Positions 1 through 14,324 of a stretch of 64,000 bases of DNA are shown piece after piece. Each line of letters starts with the position of its first letter. Position 1 is the stretch's first letter. A program made the position numbers and the translations under genes. Origin of the DNA: Diphasiastrum complanatum (lineage: Eukaryota > Streptophyta > Lycopodiopsida > Lycopodiales > Lycopodiaceae); assembly GCA_029204225.1 (NCBI GenBank), contig CM055110.1, forward strand, positions 43,964,612-44,028,611, read 5' to 3'. The notes under the pieces were generated by a model. It was not told the origin of the DNA. It ran no database searches and saw nothing but the letters and a program-made list of their open reading frames with translations.

Positions 1-1323
1 ACAACAATCAGGTTGTCACATCCATTATGTGAGCAATACGAAAGGTGCAACTCGCACATGGCAATCTCTCTCCCATCTTACGTATTCAGGCTGACAACTG
101 TTGGAGGGAAACAAAAAAAAATTGATCTTTGGTCTTTGTTCTATGGTGGTGGTACATAACATATTTCAAACTATTAAAATGGGGTTTTTGATGGTCGGAC
201 ACATGCATGAAGACATCGATCAGGTTTTTAGTGTAATCTCTAGGGCATTGAAATGTAAATCCGTTCTTACTGTGTCTGATATGTTAGGACGAATTGGCCA
301 AAAGATAGGTGGTCGTCGAAAGTACTGAAGTAGGGTTGTTAGAACGAATGGTGTATTGGAAAGGATTCATAGAGCCATTTAATGTAAATATTGGTCTAGA
401 AGGACACACCAACCTTCACTACTTTCGTTTTAAAATGTTGAATGGTAAACCAACCATGCAATGGAAGTATTATTGCATTGATGGAGACGATACACGGAGT
501 TAACCTTTCAGATTGTTGCACTCTTTGCCTTCAAAAGAGAAAGCGATATTTTTGGCCCCCACAAATGCACTGGACAATGATGAGATGAAAGGATTGATAT
601 CCTTTCATAAATATGGAAAATATATGTGCGAGAAGTATCCAGAATACAAAGATCAAAGTTTCTCATCTGTGATGAAACCACAAAACTTCTTGAGTACCTC
701 ACAAAACAAAAGAATTTGTCACTATCAACATACAACCAGACAACTTTTTGGCCACAATCTTTTACGATTGTTTTTCAAACTTCAAGATGCATGCCTTCTA
801 ATGTGAACACTAAAGTTGAAATGGATACAGTAGAACTCTTACCTCGTCATTATTGCAGATGGAAAGAAGATGCACCATTACCGGAATTCATACCCAGTAG
901 AGCGGTTGCAATGAACAAATTTGTTGCAATACGACCTCCATATGAAGATGTTGCAGTGGGAGCTCCATTTTGGATGGCAAAGATTGTCTGAGTAGGGACC
1001 GATGCTGATGGTATGGTCACTTCACTCAAAGCATTATGGTATGAACCTAATTCCACTCGGAGATGTGGAAACAATCCAATCGACAACAAAGAATTATACG
1101 AAGTCTGTCTTTCAAAAGACTGGATTCCAAACAATGATGGTGTAAAATATGTAGATATTGATGCTGTGATTTATGCATGGAAAACCAAGGCAAAAAGATG
1201 GTAAAGAAACATGGATATGATGTTGAAAGATCAATATCTATTCCAGAAATCTCTCGAGCACGCATCAAGGAGTATTTGTACAAATTGGTTGATGCATGTG
1301 TAGCTGATGTTGATGAGTACTAG
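1..1323 (+). pseudogene. DUF7869-like protein, C-terminal part, frameshifted
   Basis: Pieces of one protein lie in order in different frames. First comes a segment with the pattern GFLMVGHMHEDIDQVFS (about 181-230), typical as I recall of DUF7869 proteins, which are multicopy in plants and invertebrates and look transposon-derived. Just upstream, in another frame (about 80-108), is a match to the family's LQADN-CxREx-K element. Further pieces follow at 309-500, 626-988 and 1013-1323, ending in a stop after ACVADVDEY. At least four frame changes are needed, so it is not translatable. The N-terminal part lies outside the window. Function is unknown; a role in mobile DNA is inference. The family call rests on motif memory, not on a search. 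Confidence 0.6.
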
Positions 1324-2136
1324 GTTTAAGTTGTGAATTTTTCAGTTGCAGTTCTAGCCTGACAATTTTGTAAAAAGCCAGTTTTTTGTATGCTAGGGTG
1401 TAAGCATGTCACCCCAAGTTAATTCTATTCCATGGCATGTGTACTGTAACACCATGAGGAAGTTGTAATGTGGAAAGTTTAACGACTTTTAGAGATTTTA
1501 AAGGATCGAAATAGTTGCTTTAAATTTGCAACCTTTAGAATAGAATAATTTAGTCTAAAAGGTTAAACTTGTGCAATATGATCGTACAATTTGGTTCAAG
1601 AAATTGCACCAAAGAGGTGGACATTTTGTAATAGTCATTCAACAATTACAAAAGAATACTCGCCCATGTACATATGCACATACTTTTCAATAAAAAAAAT
1701 ATTTTGCAATTTCGGTTACTGACTTAATTGCAGGGGGAGAGGGGGGGGGGGTGTGGCTGGGCTAAATCCTAAAAAAAGCCCAATTGTTTTGCCAAAGTCC
1801 AAAATTAATTGATACAATGTTAATCCCAATAATATTCAGATCCAACAATTAGCAAATACAACAAAAGCATGAGAGAAAGAGAAAAAGAGATAGAGAGCAA
1901 GGACATACATAATCCATTTCATAAGACACTCAACCGCTTGTATTTGAAATGAAGATAGAACATGATTTACAAACTCGAGTTGGCCCCTCAAAATCCTATT
2001 GGCCCATTCAAATCTAAAAAGAGTGGGAAACTCTTGCATTAATTAGAGTACCCAATATAAAATTGAAATTTGGTGGGAACCCCTATTTTATTCACTAACT
2101 TGACATTTAGGCTCTGCGACATTAAAAGTTTACCTT
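1324..2136. other. No gene seen
   Basis: AT-rich sequence with a run of G at about 1741-1750. Small ORFs here show no recognisable domain or splice-compatible structure. Confidence 0.5.
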
Positions 2137-3776
2137 GGATGGGTTCGAGATCAAGGCATCTCATGATGCATCTTCTATTATCTCTATTGATGACAGTTAA
2201 AAAGTGATGGGGTCGAGGTTTGAGGAGGAGCATCCTCATGTATTCTCACCAAGAAGATCCTTGAGAGAAAGATTTGAGCCCATTGAGAGGCTCTCATACA
2301 TTGATAAAGACAAGCAAGTGGATGTTGAATCCACCAATTCTGCATTCTTTATCTCTCATGAAGAACCAAGAAGTGTCCAAAATGCACTCCAATCAAAGGA
2401 GTGGTACAAAGCGAACAAGAGTATGAGGCTTTGATCACCAACAATACTTGGGAGCTAGTGGATCCATCCAACAAACATATTATTGGATGCAAATGGGTGT
2501 TTAGAATCAAGTACAACAATGATGGCACCATCAACAAGCTCAGAGCAAGGCTGTGTGCAAAAAGATTTGCTCAAATCCAAGGCCTTGATTATGAAGAAAC
2601 ATTTGTACCCATTGCAAATATGGTGACTATAAGAATCATTATCTCTATTGTTTGCTACTTCAAGCAGAAGATGTTCCAATTGGATGTCTCTATTACTTTT
2701 CTTAATGGTTACCTTGAGGAGGAGATGTATAAGGAGCAACCACAAGGCTTCATCAAGCATGGTGAAGAATCCAATGTTTGCCTACTCTTCAAAAGTCTAT
2801 ATTAGCTTAAGCAAGCCCCAAGGTCATGGTATGCAAGACTCAATTCATTTCTCATCTCACTTGGATTTATCCTAAGTGACTATGATCCTTCCATGTACTT
2901 AAAGACTGTTGATAATGATCTTGTCATTCTAATCATTTATGTAGATGACATTATCTTATGTGGAAGTTGTGTAAAGCTAGTAGATGAGACTAGAAGTGCA
3001 CTTGGTAGTGAGTTTAAAATGCGAAAATCTAGGAGAGCTACACTTCATACTAGGCCTAGAGATTGATTTTTTTTTCATGATTATGATTTTATAAGCCAAT
3101 CTAGATATGCTCTATCAATGTTGAGAAAGTTTAATATGGAGAATTGTAAGAGCATAGACACACCTATAGATCATCTTATAAAAGATCCTAATTAGGGAGA
3201 TGAAAGATCCTTCAAGGACATCACCCTTTTTAGGAGTCTTATTGGGTCCTTGATTTGGTTAGGCCCTATTTGAGCTATTGTGTACACAAACAAAGTCAAT
3301 CCATGCAAGATCCCAAGATCTATCATTGGAAATCGGCCAAGAGAGTCTTGAGGTATATGTCTTCAACACATGATTATGGATTGCTCTACAAAAGTGAAGA
3401 TCTATCTATTCTTGGCTACTCGGGCTTGGATTTTGCTAGTGACAAGATGGATAAAAAATCTACAAGTGATTACACTATATTTCTTGGAGAAAATCTCATA
3501 CCTTGGCTTTCCAAAAAGCAAGATACCATTTTTCTTTCATCATGTGAGGTCAAGTATTAAGTCCTTACAACAACAACAAAAGAGGTGTTATGGATCAAAA
3601 GACTATTATTGGATCTCAAGTGCACCAAGGAGGAAGATCTACCTTTGATCAAATGTGACAATATCTCAGCCCAAGCCCTTGCAACAATTCTATCTAGATC
3701 TTTCATGCAAATCAAAAAGCTATTTGTTGAGTTAGGGAATTCACTAAGATTTTTGTATGTCCATCTATGTGTGAGT
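2137..3776 (+). mobile_element. Ty1/copia remnant A: integrase tail, reverse transcriptase, RNase H
   Basis: Reading across frames gives the linker after integrase (about 2137-2400), then the reverse transcriptase start (NNTWELVDPSNK, GCKWVFRIKY), the QLDVSITFLNGYLEEEMY block (about 2675-2730) and the catalytic YVDD at 2938-2949. RNase H follows with WLSKKQDTIFLSSCEVKY (about 3500-3560) and LIKCDNISAQALA (about 3640). Several stops and frameshifts make it dead. The 5' LTR, gag, protease and integrase core are missing. The downstream LTR resembles that of Cop1, so this is likely a relative of the autonomous partner of Cop1. The RNase H sequence closely matches the minus-strand remnant at 53.1-55.0 kb. 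Confidence 0.88.
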
Positions 3777-4930
3777 AGGTGATAGGGCCAATTTTGGCTT
3801 AGACACTTGTAATTTCATGATAGGCCACAAGTAACTTATGATGTGGCTCGAGCTAGTTAGGCTTGCTACAAGTGTCATAATTAGGTTGGATGTGTGACTC
3901 ATTCCTATGTGTTGGCATGAGATCTAGTGACCAATCAAAAGTGAGATTTCCATCAATTTGGTCCAATCAAGTTTGAGGACTCATAATTCACTCAACCAAT
4001 CAAATTTAGAGAAGGAAAAAAAGAGGTGCAATAGTTGAAATTTTGTTAGGATCTAGTGCAGTATGTAGATCACATCACACAATCACCATAGCCACTCCTC
4101 ACAAGCTCTCAAAGATGGCACAACAAAAGTTAAGTCTATTATGAAGAAACACTGTACATATAGCAAAGCCCCAAACTGCATGGGCTCAACAGGTGTCACT
4201 AAACTGGCCTACCACCTGCCAAACTAGAGTTAGGCCCAATATGGCCACATATACTGACAAACCCAGGACATGCCCCTGAGTATAGCATGATGAACTCAAA
4301 ATCACTATACAGGCTAACTTCTTCCTACGTGTGGCTACCCGGCTAACCCAAGTAGCCGTCTACGGGATCAGTGCCCGATCAATATATCCTAACGGGTCAC
4401 GTCCCGATCACAACCATATACAGTAAACCAAATAAACTGTACAATAATTACATCATCACATTTAGAGCTTACATAAAATGTATATCAGATTAACTCTGAT
4501 TTCTAACTGCAATGAAAATCAAGCACTCCCTAGCTCGAGATCCTATTAGAGTGTGTGATAGGTTCATTTATACTTGAGTTTTTTAGAGTTAATGTGAGAT
4601 ACTACATTTTGAGTCAAATTGTCTTTCTCTCTCTACCCAAGTTTTAGTTATTGGTTTCTCTCTCTACGCAAGAGAAAGGCTTTTCCACACTCAGTTTTTT
4701 GTTTGACCACACGTGTGAAAGGATTTTCCACACTTAGTTTTTTATTTGACAAGTCTCCACATGTGTGAAAGTACTTGTATGATTGATATATGCATGCTAT
4801 TAAGTGCTCTTGCCTTAGTTTTTTGAGATAGATCTTGATTATCAATCTATGCTTGATCTTTGTGCAATCACCAAGTCTTAGGAGATCATAATCACACTTT
4901 AGGGCACTCCCACACGTGTGAAATTCAACA
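3777..4930 (+). repeat. 3' LTR of copia remnant A, split by a nested solo LTR
   Basis: Begins with a degenerate TGATAGGGCCAATTTTGG, which matches the LTR-proximal sequence near 54.47 kb on the minus strand, and ends CACACGTGTGAAATTCAACA like Cop1 LTRs. It contains two TCTCTCTCTAC-type tracts and several CACACGTGTG palindromes that are also typical of Cop1 LTRs. About 670 bp long once the insertion at 4033-4508 and one target-site copy are removed. Confidence 0.7.
4033..4508 (-). mobile_element. Solo LTR of the AGTT...AACT family
   Basis: 476 bp starting AGTTGAAATTTTG and ending TTTCTAACT on the plus strand, flanked by a perfect 5-bp duplication GCAAT (4028-4032 and 4509-4513). Clearly homologous to the LTRs at 57821-58215 and 59390-59862. 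Orientation is taken from the primer-binding site of that element. The ends are AG...CT instead of the usual TG...CA. Confidence 0.85.
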
Positions 4931-4993
4931 AAAATGTGCTCATATTGATTTCAAAATTCAAGAGAGAGAAAGTTAAACTGTGGCTAGATAGAA

Positions 4994-5208
4994 TGTAACC
5001 ATGACTACAGTTGATTTGCTTAACAATAATTGTAGACAAGCTGGTTATACCATTAGGAGTGGTGTACGCTTTGGGGATGGTGTGGGCAAGCAAATAAACA
5101 ATATTGTTTTTCTTTATTAGACTTTTTTTTCTCATCCTATGTGGCATTTTTGATAGGGTCTTTTTCTAGTTTGAAACTCCTCTAATGTGTGGGAGCGAGA
5201 CTTTATCA
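4994..5208. repeat. Dispersed repeat R1, copy a
   Basis: About 210 bp homologous to 21635-21815, sharing GCAAGCAAATAAACAATATTG and AACTCCTCTAATGTGTG at matching spacing. A TAACnGTGACTA-like sequence lies at one end and TCACAGTTA near the other, so a short non-autonomous inverted-repeat element (MITE) is possible. No coding content. Confidence 0.55.
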
Positions 5209-5444
5209 CAGTTACATTCTATTCATTTTTAAGAAGAAATGAAATCCTAGATAACATGGTTTTGTTTTATATCAATATAGGGTGGGTGTCACATCAATAA
5301 CATATTACATCATAGGGTGTCATATAAGCATTTTAAGTTGTACCATGTTGTAGATGTGACATTTAATTTAGGCTATCCTTCTTGGTGATATGGCATATTA
5401 AATTGAGAAGAAAAGTTAAAAAATTAGAAGGCAATTACCAAGTC

Positions 5445-5486
5445 ACCAAGAATAAGGTTCTCCCTACCAAGAATAAGGTTCTCCCT
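5445..5486. repeat. 21-bp perfect tandem duplication
   Basis: Two adjacent copies of ACCAAGAATAAGGTTCTCCCT. Confidence 0.9.
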
Positions 5487-5817
5487 ACTGGCCTAGTGGG
5501 CTCATCAAGTTCTAGCTCATCAACTTCTCCTTGGAGCTCAAACTAATGCCCTCATCAAGTTCTACTTGGAGCTCAAAGTTGTCAAGATATGTCATTGACG
5601 GTGGATAATGACCTAGCACCACATCTTTTTAAGTCAAAAGAAAAATATGAAAAAATCAGAATGCAATTAGGGCAATTGAGCCTACCCTTAGTGTGGTGGT
5701 TCCACATAAGGATCAGTCTTTGCTTTAGTGGGCTCATATTCCACTATACCACACGCAAATTAGAGAACACGCATTCACTCAATCCATCGATCTCTACACA
5801 GGACAACCAGCAGTGTC

Positions 5818-5880
5818 GACGGTGGAGATGGAGGTGGAGGTGGGATGGAGGAGGAAAACGTGGAGGAGGAGGTGGGTTGG
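5818..5880 (+). repeat. GGA/GGT-rich purine tract
   Basis: Repeated GGTGGAGATGGAGG and GGAGGAGG units. It could form a G-quadruplex or triplex. Probably low-complexity sequence. Confidence 0.5.
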
Positions 5881-7503
5881 GTTCACGAGTTGTTCGACTA
5901 ATAGTTGTGCCTCGGCGCAGCAGCTGCGCACGCACAAGCAAAACGCAAAAGCAGATGCAAAGCAAAGGGAAATCTGATCGATTGTTAGCAGTACGGTATG
6001 CATGAGCGAGCAGGCAAAGCAAAGCAAATCAAGTTGCATTCGTTGCACCAGAGATATGCGTACCTGCGTGTATGAATGTGTGCCTCCGCTGCTGCGTTCA
6101 GTAAAGATGCATAACGTATAGCTATAACCCACCCGTGAACAACGTCCGGAAGAGTCAGAAAGCACAGCTACTGGATTGTAATTTGACACCCCAGTTCAAC
6201 TACTGTTGTTACCTCCCTCGGGATTGAATAAATGTGGATGACATTATAATCCCGGATGAATATAATGGCTGACTCACGGCTTGTGGCAAATTCCTTGAAT
6301 GAAAGAATAATTGACCGTGTTGAATATGAAATACAGTTGCAGGTTATTGATGAGTTAGGTGGGCAGTTTTCTAAGTATAAAATATTCTGAAGTTCACTGC
6401 ATTTCAGTCAGAGGTTAAAAGAACTTACAATTAAGATCCAAAAAGTGTAGTGCTCATGTATGCTCAGCTTAATTTGCCATATTTTTCTATTGCGTTCTTT
6501 AGAAATTTGCGATTTCTGTACTCATAAAGCCAAACATGTAGCTGTCGGCTGCACCTACATTCGAAACAGATCAGCAAGGAATTTAAATTGGTACAGCATT
6601 TGCGCAGGTGGCAGAATAGTACATGTAGCTATATCTTTTACAAAAAGATACAGGATTAGATCTGAGATACGTCGTCAAAATAAGGAATATATCCAACGAA
6701 CGCTGAATTGTATACGAGTTTCTGACCAGCTTCGGCAAGGAGGTCTAGAGGAGCTCTACCTTGTGTTCTTATGAATGCACGCACTCACACATGCAATATG
6801 TATATTACATGCTATTTTATTCAATATTACTAAGGAGTTGCCAACTTGGCTGACTTAGAAAGCATATCTTCATCAACGTTCAGGTCATGGTCTCCTGGCC
6901 CCGGCAGATTTACTAGACTCATTCGCCGATTCTGGCTTTAATTTAGCACTACGTTTGTTTCTTACTACTTGACATGCTGAAAAATGAAAGCGAAAGTTTG
7001 CTCCATCCAAACTTGTGATTTCAACTTATGCTCCATTTTGAATAGATTGTCAAGTCTAAACAAATGGCGGCTCACTCGTATAACATATTAATCTCTCGAA
7101 AGGCTTTAGTTTTATACTCCAATGTTCGCCTACGGAGCTACATTCTTATATGGTACAACACAATTTCCAAGAACAGGTAGTATCAAGAGACGAGAATGCT
7201 CTATCAAGCTATCAGGTAGATGCTATATTGAAGTCCACCCTGGTGATTCCGTTTGATATTACTATTCCAAGCTACCTAAGCTACACTTGCATGTCTTTCA
7301 CTGACTTTGAATTTTCAATCTGAATCATGAAGAGCCACGGGTAAGTATAAAAGTACTACCGTAGCTTTCACTTGAAGCTTTGGTACTGCAATATCCTCGA
7401 CTAAAATCACAGATGACAAATTACGATATAAGATGCAATAGAGCTGAGGAGGAAGCCCTGGCTGGATGCATGCTGGTTTCTTCGTGGTGCATAATCTAAG
7501 CGC

Positions 7504-9472
<1,969 letters not shown>

Positions 9473-10017
9473 CCCAGCTACAGCCAACTTGCTTTGCTCT
9501 CGAATAACCTTCCCTTTCACGTAGAGTAAGCTATCCTTGAGCAGCAACATTGAAGTAGGTTCAAATTAGAATTCCAGAGATGAGCATTCAGATCTACAGA
9601 AAGAGCAAGGGATTGCACCCTCTGATCAGCATCTCGTAGTACCTTATCTGATGAACTAGAACGTTATGAGGTGGCAAATGCCACGCAGGATATCACAAGT
9701 TACACATACATGAATAAGAGCCAGAACCTCAATTGCACCCAAGATAGAAAGCTCTCTCTCTCTCTCTGTCTCTCTTGCTCTTTGAATTAGGGCCACACGT
9801 GCCCCAATCAAATGGAAATAACGAGTGTTTTACCATCACTTATCCATGGAGATACCATCACTTACTCGATGGCGTTCTCTCTCTCTCTCTCTCCTCAAAC
9901 TTTGTTTGGTGACTTGTTCTGCATCCTGTGGGAATTCTCTCCGAGTGATTGTATGCAATAACTTTTATTTATGTTTTCTAATAGAGGTGACAAACATGAA
10001 GTATATGTATTATGAAG

Positions 10018-10136
10018 GAGCCGGGCATTGGCCATTTTGCCTGGTAAGGATTTTTAAAAAAAATTGGACGAGGCCCGAAGGAGCCGAGCCTAAATTTTTT
10101 TGGAAAGCCGAACCGGGCAGAATGGCCTGTGCCCGA
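10018..10136. repeat. Long imperfect foldback
   Basis: The arm starting AGCCGGGCATTGGCCATTTT (10019 on) pairs with the inverted arm that includes GGGCAGAATGGCCTGTGCCC (about 10116-10135). The inner A/T-rich parts also pair (TTTTTAAAAAAAATT against AAATTTTTTT). Could be a foldback element or the precursor of a small RNA. Confidence 0.6.
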
Positions 10137-10246
10137 CTCATTCCATTGCATAATGGAGTCTTTGACTTTTCCACATGCCATTTACAAAGCATAATCAACA
10201 GGGTGGATTTTTTTGGACCAATGAGAAACTGCCACATGGCGGTCTG

Positions 10247-10278
10247 ACGCGCACAGTCTGACTCGGACTGATGCGCGT
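10247..10278. repeat. GC-rich hairpin
   Basis: ACGCGCACAGTC pairs with GACTGATGCGCGT across a 6-7 base loop, with one bulge. Confidence 0.6.
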
Positions 10279-10974
10279 TTGTAATGTGCTTCAAAATTTT
10301 GAAATTCTTTTAAAAAAATCCACTGACATTTTATGCTTTTTAAAAAGCCCAAAAACTGGGCGTAATCAGCACAAAGAATCCATTACGTATGTTTTACATT
10401 GATTCACAAGAACTAATCGCATGGCAACATATCAAGCACAATGCTTTGGCGTTGACCATAGTCTACAGAGGCATTGATCAAACCATCAAAATTCATCATT
10501 TTTAAATGGGGATATAAAGAAGTAGATATTGACATGTATATTGACATTGATGAGGACTAGAAAGCCTTGGTATATACCTTGGTACACTATAGACTCTGAT
10601 TTTGTGAGTTTCTTGGAAGGATATGTTTATCAATACAATGAATCTGATTTTCTGTCTATCAACAACAAGGCACCATACATATAAGTAAAAACCAAATTGA
10701 TATATTGTTACAATAACTTGACAGATTATTTACTATTCAACAATGTATCATGCATAGTAGCTTTTGTGTGCATGCCAATTAATAAAACAAATACAATCAC
10801 ATGCATTAGAGGAGTTCTCAATATCAAAAAGACCCTTTGTAAAGATACTTTTATTTTTTTCTTTAGTTTCGACCGTCACCAGGCCCAATCAAAATGCACA
10901 GATTTGAAATCTACGTAACGTAGTTCAAATTAACTAAAAGATAAAAATGCAATATAGAAAACTTTGAATTTGTG

Positions 10975-11050
10975 TCCGGGCAGCATGGACGTATCCCATT
11001 GGTTTCTTCTTCCTGCCCGACACGTGCTAATATGCCCGACGTCAATACCT
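10975..11050 (+). promoter_or_regulatory. Conserved upstream block of gene U, copy 1
   Basis: Contains CCGGGCAGCAT, a CCCATTGG box, TGCCCGA at 11014 and 11033, a CACGTG G-box between them, and GACGTCAATA. The inverted gene U copy has a matching block at 16066-16165 (minus). Conservation of this block in both inverted copies suggests promoter function; that is inference. Confidence 0.45.
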
Positions 11051-11267
11051 CAAGTTAAAGTTACTTGACTATGTTGGTTAGTATAATGAAATTTTCTAAC
11101 TATACTAGTTACAGTTATAGAAATATAGTATGTACAGTTACATAAAATATGGTATACGCAGTAACTGTGACTATGTTGGCATTCACATTAGATTAAATGT
11201 GATACGAAAAATTGAAATTAAGTATCATATCAGAGAGATTTTTGGCGCCCAAGCTTTGAAAATAGCA

Positions 11268-12515
11268 ATGGCAAGGAGACCCAGATCTACAATCGATTCT
11301 GTGATTCTTTACAATGAGAAAGATGAAGCTGATAACTGGAAGCCAACAAAATATATGAAGAACTCATGGGTATTGCTGCATCCATCATCAAAGGGCAATT
11401 TTCGACAAAAGAAAAGAGCAAAAATGACTTACAAATCTTATTGGAAAGCAAAAATTTTGGAGTTTAAAACTACCCCGGGAGGTCAATCTATATCAGAAGT
11501 CTTAGTACAACATGTATATATGCATTCAGAAATCAAAGTACATGATATCAATCCTCATGATCATCAAAAATGTAATTGTAAGTATATAAAAACATATGCA
11601 CTCTACAACAATCATAGGTGATTTTCTTTATTGATGCTCTTCAGATTATGATTTAAATGCTTCAACATTGTTTTTTTCTTTCAGATTTATATCCATCATG
11701 CATAAGAGAATGGGAGCCAGCATAATCACTTGCAAGAATATTGGACGTGATTCACTCTAATGTTGGAAAGCTGCAATACGGAGGAAGAAGTCCAAAGGAA
11801 CTTGTAGATTGTAGTCTCTATTTTTATGAATCTTTATATATGTTACAAACAGATGGAGGTTTTGGCAAGCTCGAAGCAATTCCATTGCCTAGTTTTCAAA
11901 GTGATGAGTGGCCTACTCCTGACAGCATTGTTTCTGAATCCTTCAGATGCAAGCTACTAATTGATATTATAAATGCTATGAAGATAAGCACAGGCTCGAA
12001 AATTGTTCACCTAAGTTGGTTTATCTCATTACATATATTTGTTGATTTTTTCTCGAGTGCTAGTGTTCGTAGGACACCAACTTTATTTGTTTGCAAGGAT
12101 TTATCAGATGAGACTTTGTTAGATCTCATGGATCAAGGCTGGGATAGTAAAAGAAATAATGACATAGAATGCAGGATTAAAAAGTCCCCAATGATCTTTC
12201 GTTATCACATCGAAAAGCAAATGCTCAGTCTCACATTTAGCTACCAAGAGTTACAAGAAAATTGAAGGTACATGGCTACCACTGGATAAAGACTTTGATC
12301 TAAATGGTCACACAAACCAAATGGACATAAGCATTATCTACAATGAGGAATATTTTACTATGGTTGAGGTGGAAGAACATTGGAAGCTTGATTTTATCAT
12401 AATAGAGCTCATGCTATTACAAACCAATCTACCAACATATTTCAGATTTATCATCAACGGAAGACTCATAAGTACTTTATGTTTATTGCCATGTCAAAAT
12501 AGAACAAAATAATAG
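11268..12515 (+). pseudogene. Gene U copy 1: unknown two-exon gene, damaged
   Basis: Exon 1 (11268-11577) starts MARRPRSTIDSVILYNEKDE and ends before GTAAGT. Exon 2 starts at 11685 after a pyrimidine-rich TTTCAG and runs in several frames to about 12515. The inverted copy at 14760-15895 has the same intron position and matching blocks: WVLLHPSSKG, LVQHVYMHSEI, HDHQKCNC, VCKDLSDETLLDLMDQGWD and FRYHIEKQML. I do not recognise the family. The YWKAKILEF...VLVQHVY segment faintly resembles a BAH fold of chromatin proteins, which is weak inference. Exon 2 carries frameshifts and stops near 11700 and 12263. A polyadenylation-like AATAAA lies near 12688. Confidence 0.6.
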
Positions 12516-12879
12516 ACAATGTCATGATTTACAATTGCACATTCACTAATATTTGTCATGTCACAGATGTGAAAAAGACAGGAGCTGATAACGTGCTGCA
12601 AAGATCTACCTACAACAATCACCATTGTGGGAGAACAATAGTTTCAAATAAAGTTTAGTAGAAATCTATGTATACACTCTTTCATTCAATAAATGAAAGC
12701 CCGAGTTGGGCATCAGTACATGTATTTTGTGCTCCCAAATTCATAAAATGGAACAAAATTTGATATATAAATGTATATTTTTCTATGAATTCTATACATG
12801 TATATTTTTTCTATGCTATCTATATATGTTTTGATCTTAATTTAGTACTACTACATCATCCTTTGCACCATCATCAATA

Positions 12880-13883
12880 AAGAGAGGCTGAAGCCTTGCC
12901 CTAGCTAGTATACTCAAGATGATTTATTGTCTGAATCTGTACACCTGGCTTGATGTGTACTCAGGAAGTGTAAACTGCAAAATAGAACATTCATGGGGAC
13001 TCCAATTCTCGTGCTGCCATACATAACAAAGTAAGTGTCTATTTTTCAGATTTTATTTTATTGAATTTTTCATATGAATTTTGATTTCACATTGATTCTC
13101 ATAAATTTCTTGTTTTTGGATTTCAGTGATCATTAGAGCTTATATGTGTTGTCCTTGTACGTCAATGATGAGGGTGTGTGTAATCTAGTTTGTTTGAAAA
13201 TGAACTCTATTACACACACACAAAATTGCCAGGACCCATATACAGAAAATACTGGAACTCTTTCCAGTACCAAATGCAAAAGCATACTCGAAGCTGAAAA
13301 TGGTTGATGCAGAGGTATAAATTTTTCAATATCGCTTCGACGTGCCCTTGTAGTTATTGACTGGTTTATTTTTCCAATGTGCGCCCTGATCCGATATTCA
13401 ATCAAAATTTTTTGATATCGGTTCGACGTGCGCTTGTTTCCGTTGTAGATTTTATTCTTACATCCTACGCGTTGATCCGATATCTCATAATGTTCAAATT
13501 TGGATTCTGCAGTCCTCCCAGCAGGTTGATTTCGTCAGTTGTGGTTGGTATACTGTATGCAATGCCAAACATTTTTTTAATTGGCTTGCATTACAAGATG
13601 GACTTCCAAATCTAGAAGAGGTAATATTCGATTAATTACTTTTAATTGTGTTTTTTTCATATACAAACTCCTATTAACTGATCTTTGATTAATTACATTA
13701 AACTGTGTTTATAATTTTTTTTAGTTTAAATGCCCGAAGGTCTCCCCAATGGAGATAATGCATTTCAGACAAGAGACCATAAAGCTTGTGATCAAAAATT
13801 TATATCCAGTTGCAGTGGTCGAGTGTTCTCTACCCAAGCTACTTCTAATTGGAGAAATGGATTTAGAGATCATAGATAGTTGA
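12880..13883 (+). pseudogene. Ulp1-type (C48) cysteine protease, C-terminal exons, damaged
   Basis: Four exons: about 12880-13030, 13127-13314, 13513-13620 and 13725-13883, with GT...AG borders. The first ends LVLPYIT. The second begins with the catalytic-His motif DHxSL, where the tryptophan codon is now TAG. The third carries the oxyanion Gln and catalytic Cys (SSQQVDFVSCGWYTVCNAKH). The fourth ends in TGA after SPMEIMHFRQET. Two of these intron positions, phase included, are shared with the gene at 48345-49611, so this is one gene family. The second exon also needs a frameshift. Ulp1 enzymes cleave SUMO or similar modifiers; such domains are also carried by several DNA transposon groups. 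No histone-like part is visible upstream here. Confidence 0.72.
13328..13484. repeat. Cluster of GATATCGG(A/T)TCnnCGnGC motifs in an intron
   Basis: Four variants: 13328-13345 (+), 13381-13399 (reverse), 13414-13433 (+) and 13466-13484 (reverse). The middle pair forms a hairpin around AATCAAAATTTTTT. All lie between the second and third protease exons. The same motif recurs at 46484-47248. Confidence 0.7.
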
Positions 13884-14324
13884 TTCTGTTTAAATATTCG
13901 TCTCACTTGATGTGGATGAGACACATGTACAGAAAATTTTAATAGAAATATACTTGCAGTTTTTCTATGGTTGTTCTTACTTGTTTTTTTTCCTGTTATT
14001 AATTCAGGTTATGATTCATTCATCATTAATTTCTACGGTTTTTTGATATGTTTGTTTTTTATAGCCTTGGTCTGCCTTGTCTTTACCATGGGTTTTTTTT
14101 GGATAAGTTCAGAATGATGATCTGATCGAACCTTTGCCACAACCAATCCAAACATGGAACAAACTTAGATTTGTTACAACAAAGCTTTCATCAGTTCATC
14201 TTCTGAACATATCCAAATATGCCAAGACAAGGACGATACAGACCAAGGTAATGAAGACCAAAAATACAACCGATATATACGAGACATCAACAAGGGCAAG
14301 CATCGATTGTAGTGGTCACTGGAG

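Larger units (their letters stand above)
9473..11267. other. Intergenic: pectinesterase 3' side to gene U promoter
   Basis: No gene recognised. Contains CT microsatellites at about 9752-9780 and 9872-9893, the long foldback at 10018-10136 and the short hairpin at 10247-10278. Confidence 0.45.

Noticed and set aside
5589-6005. 138-residue plus-strand frame upstream of pectinesterase
   Set aside because: Passes through a GGA/GGT low-complexity tract; no domain and no conserved homologue in the window.
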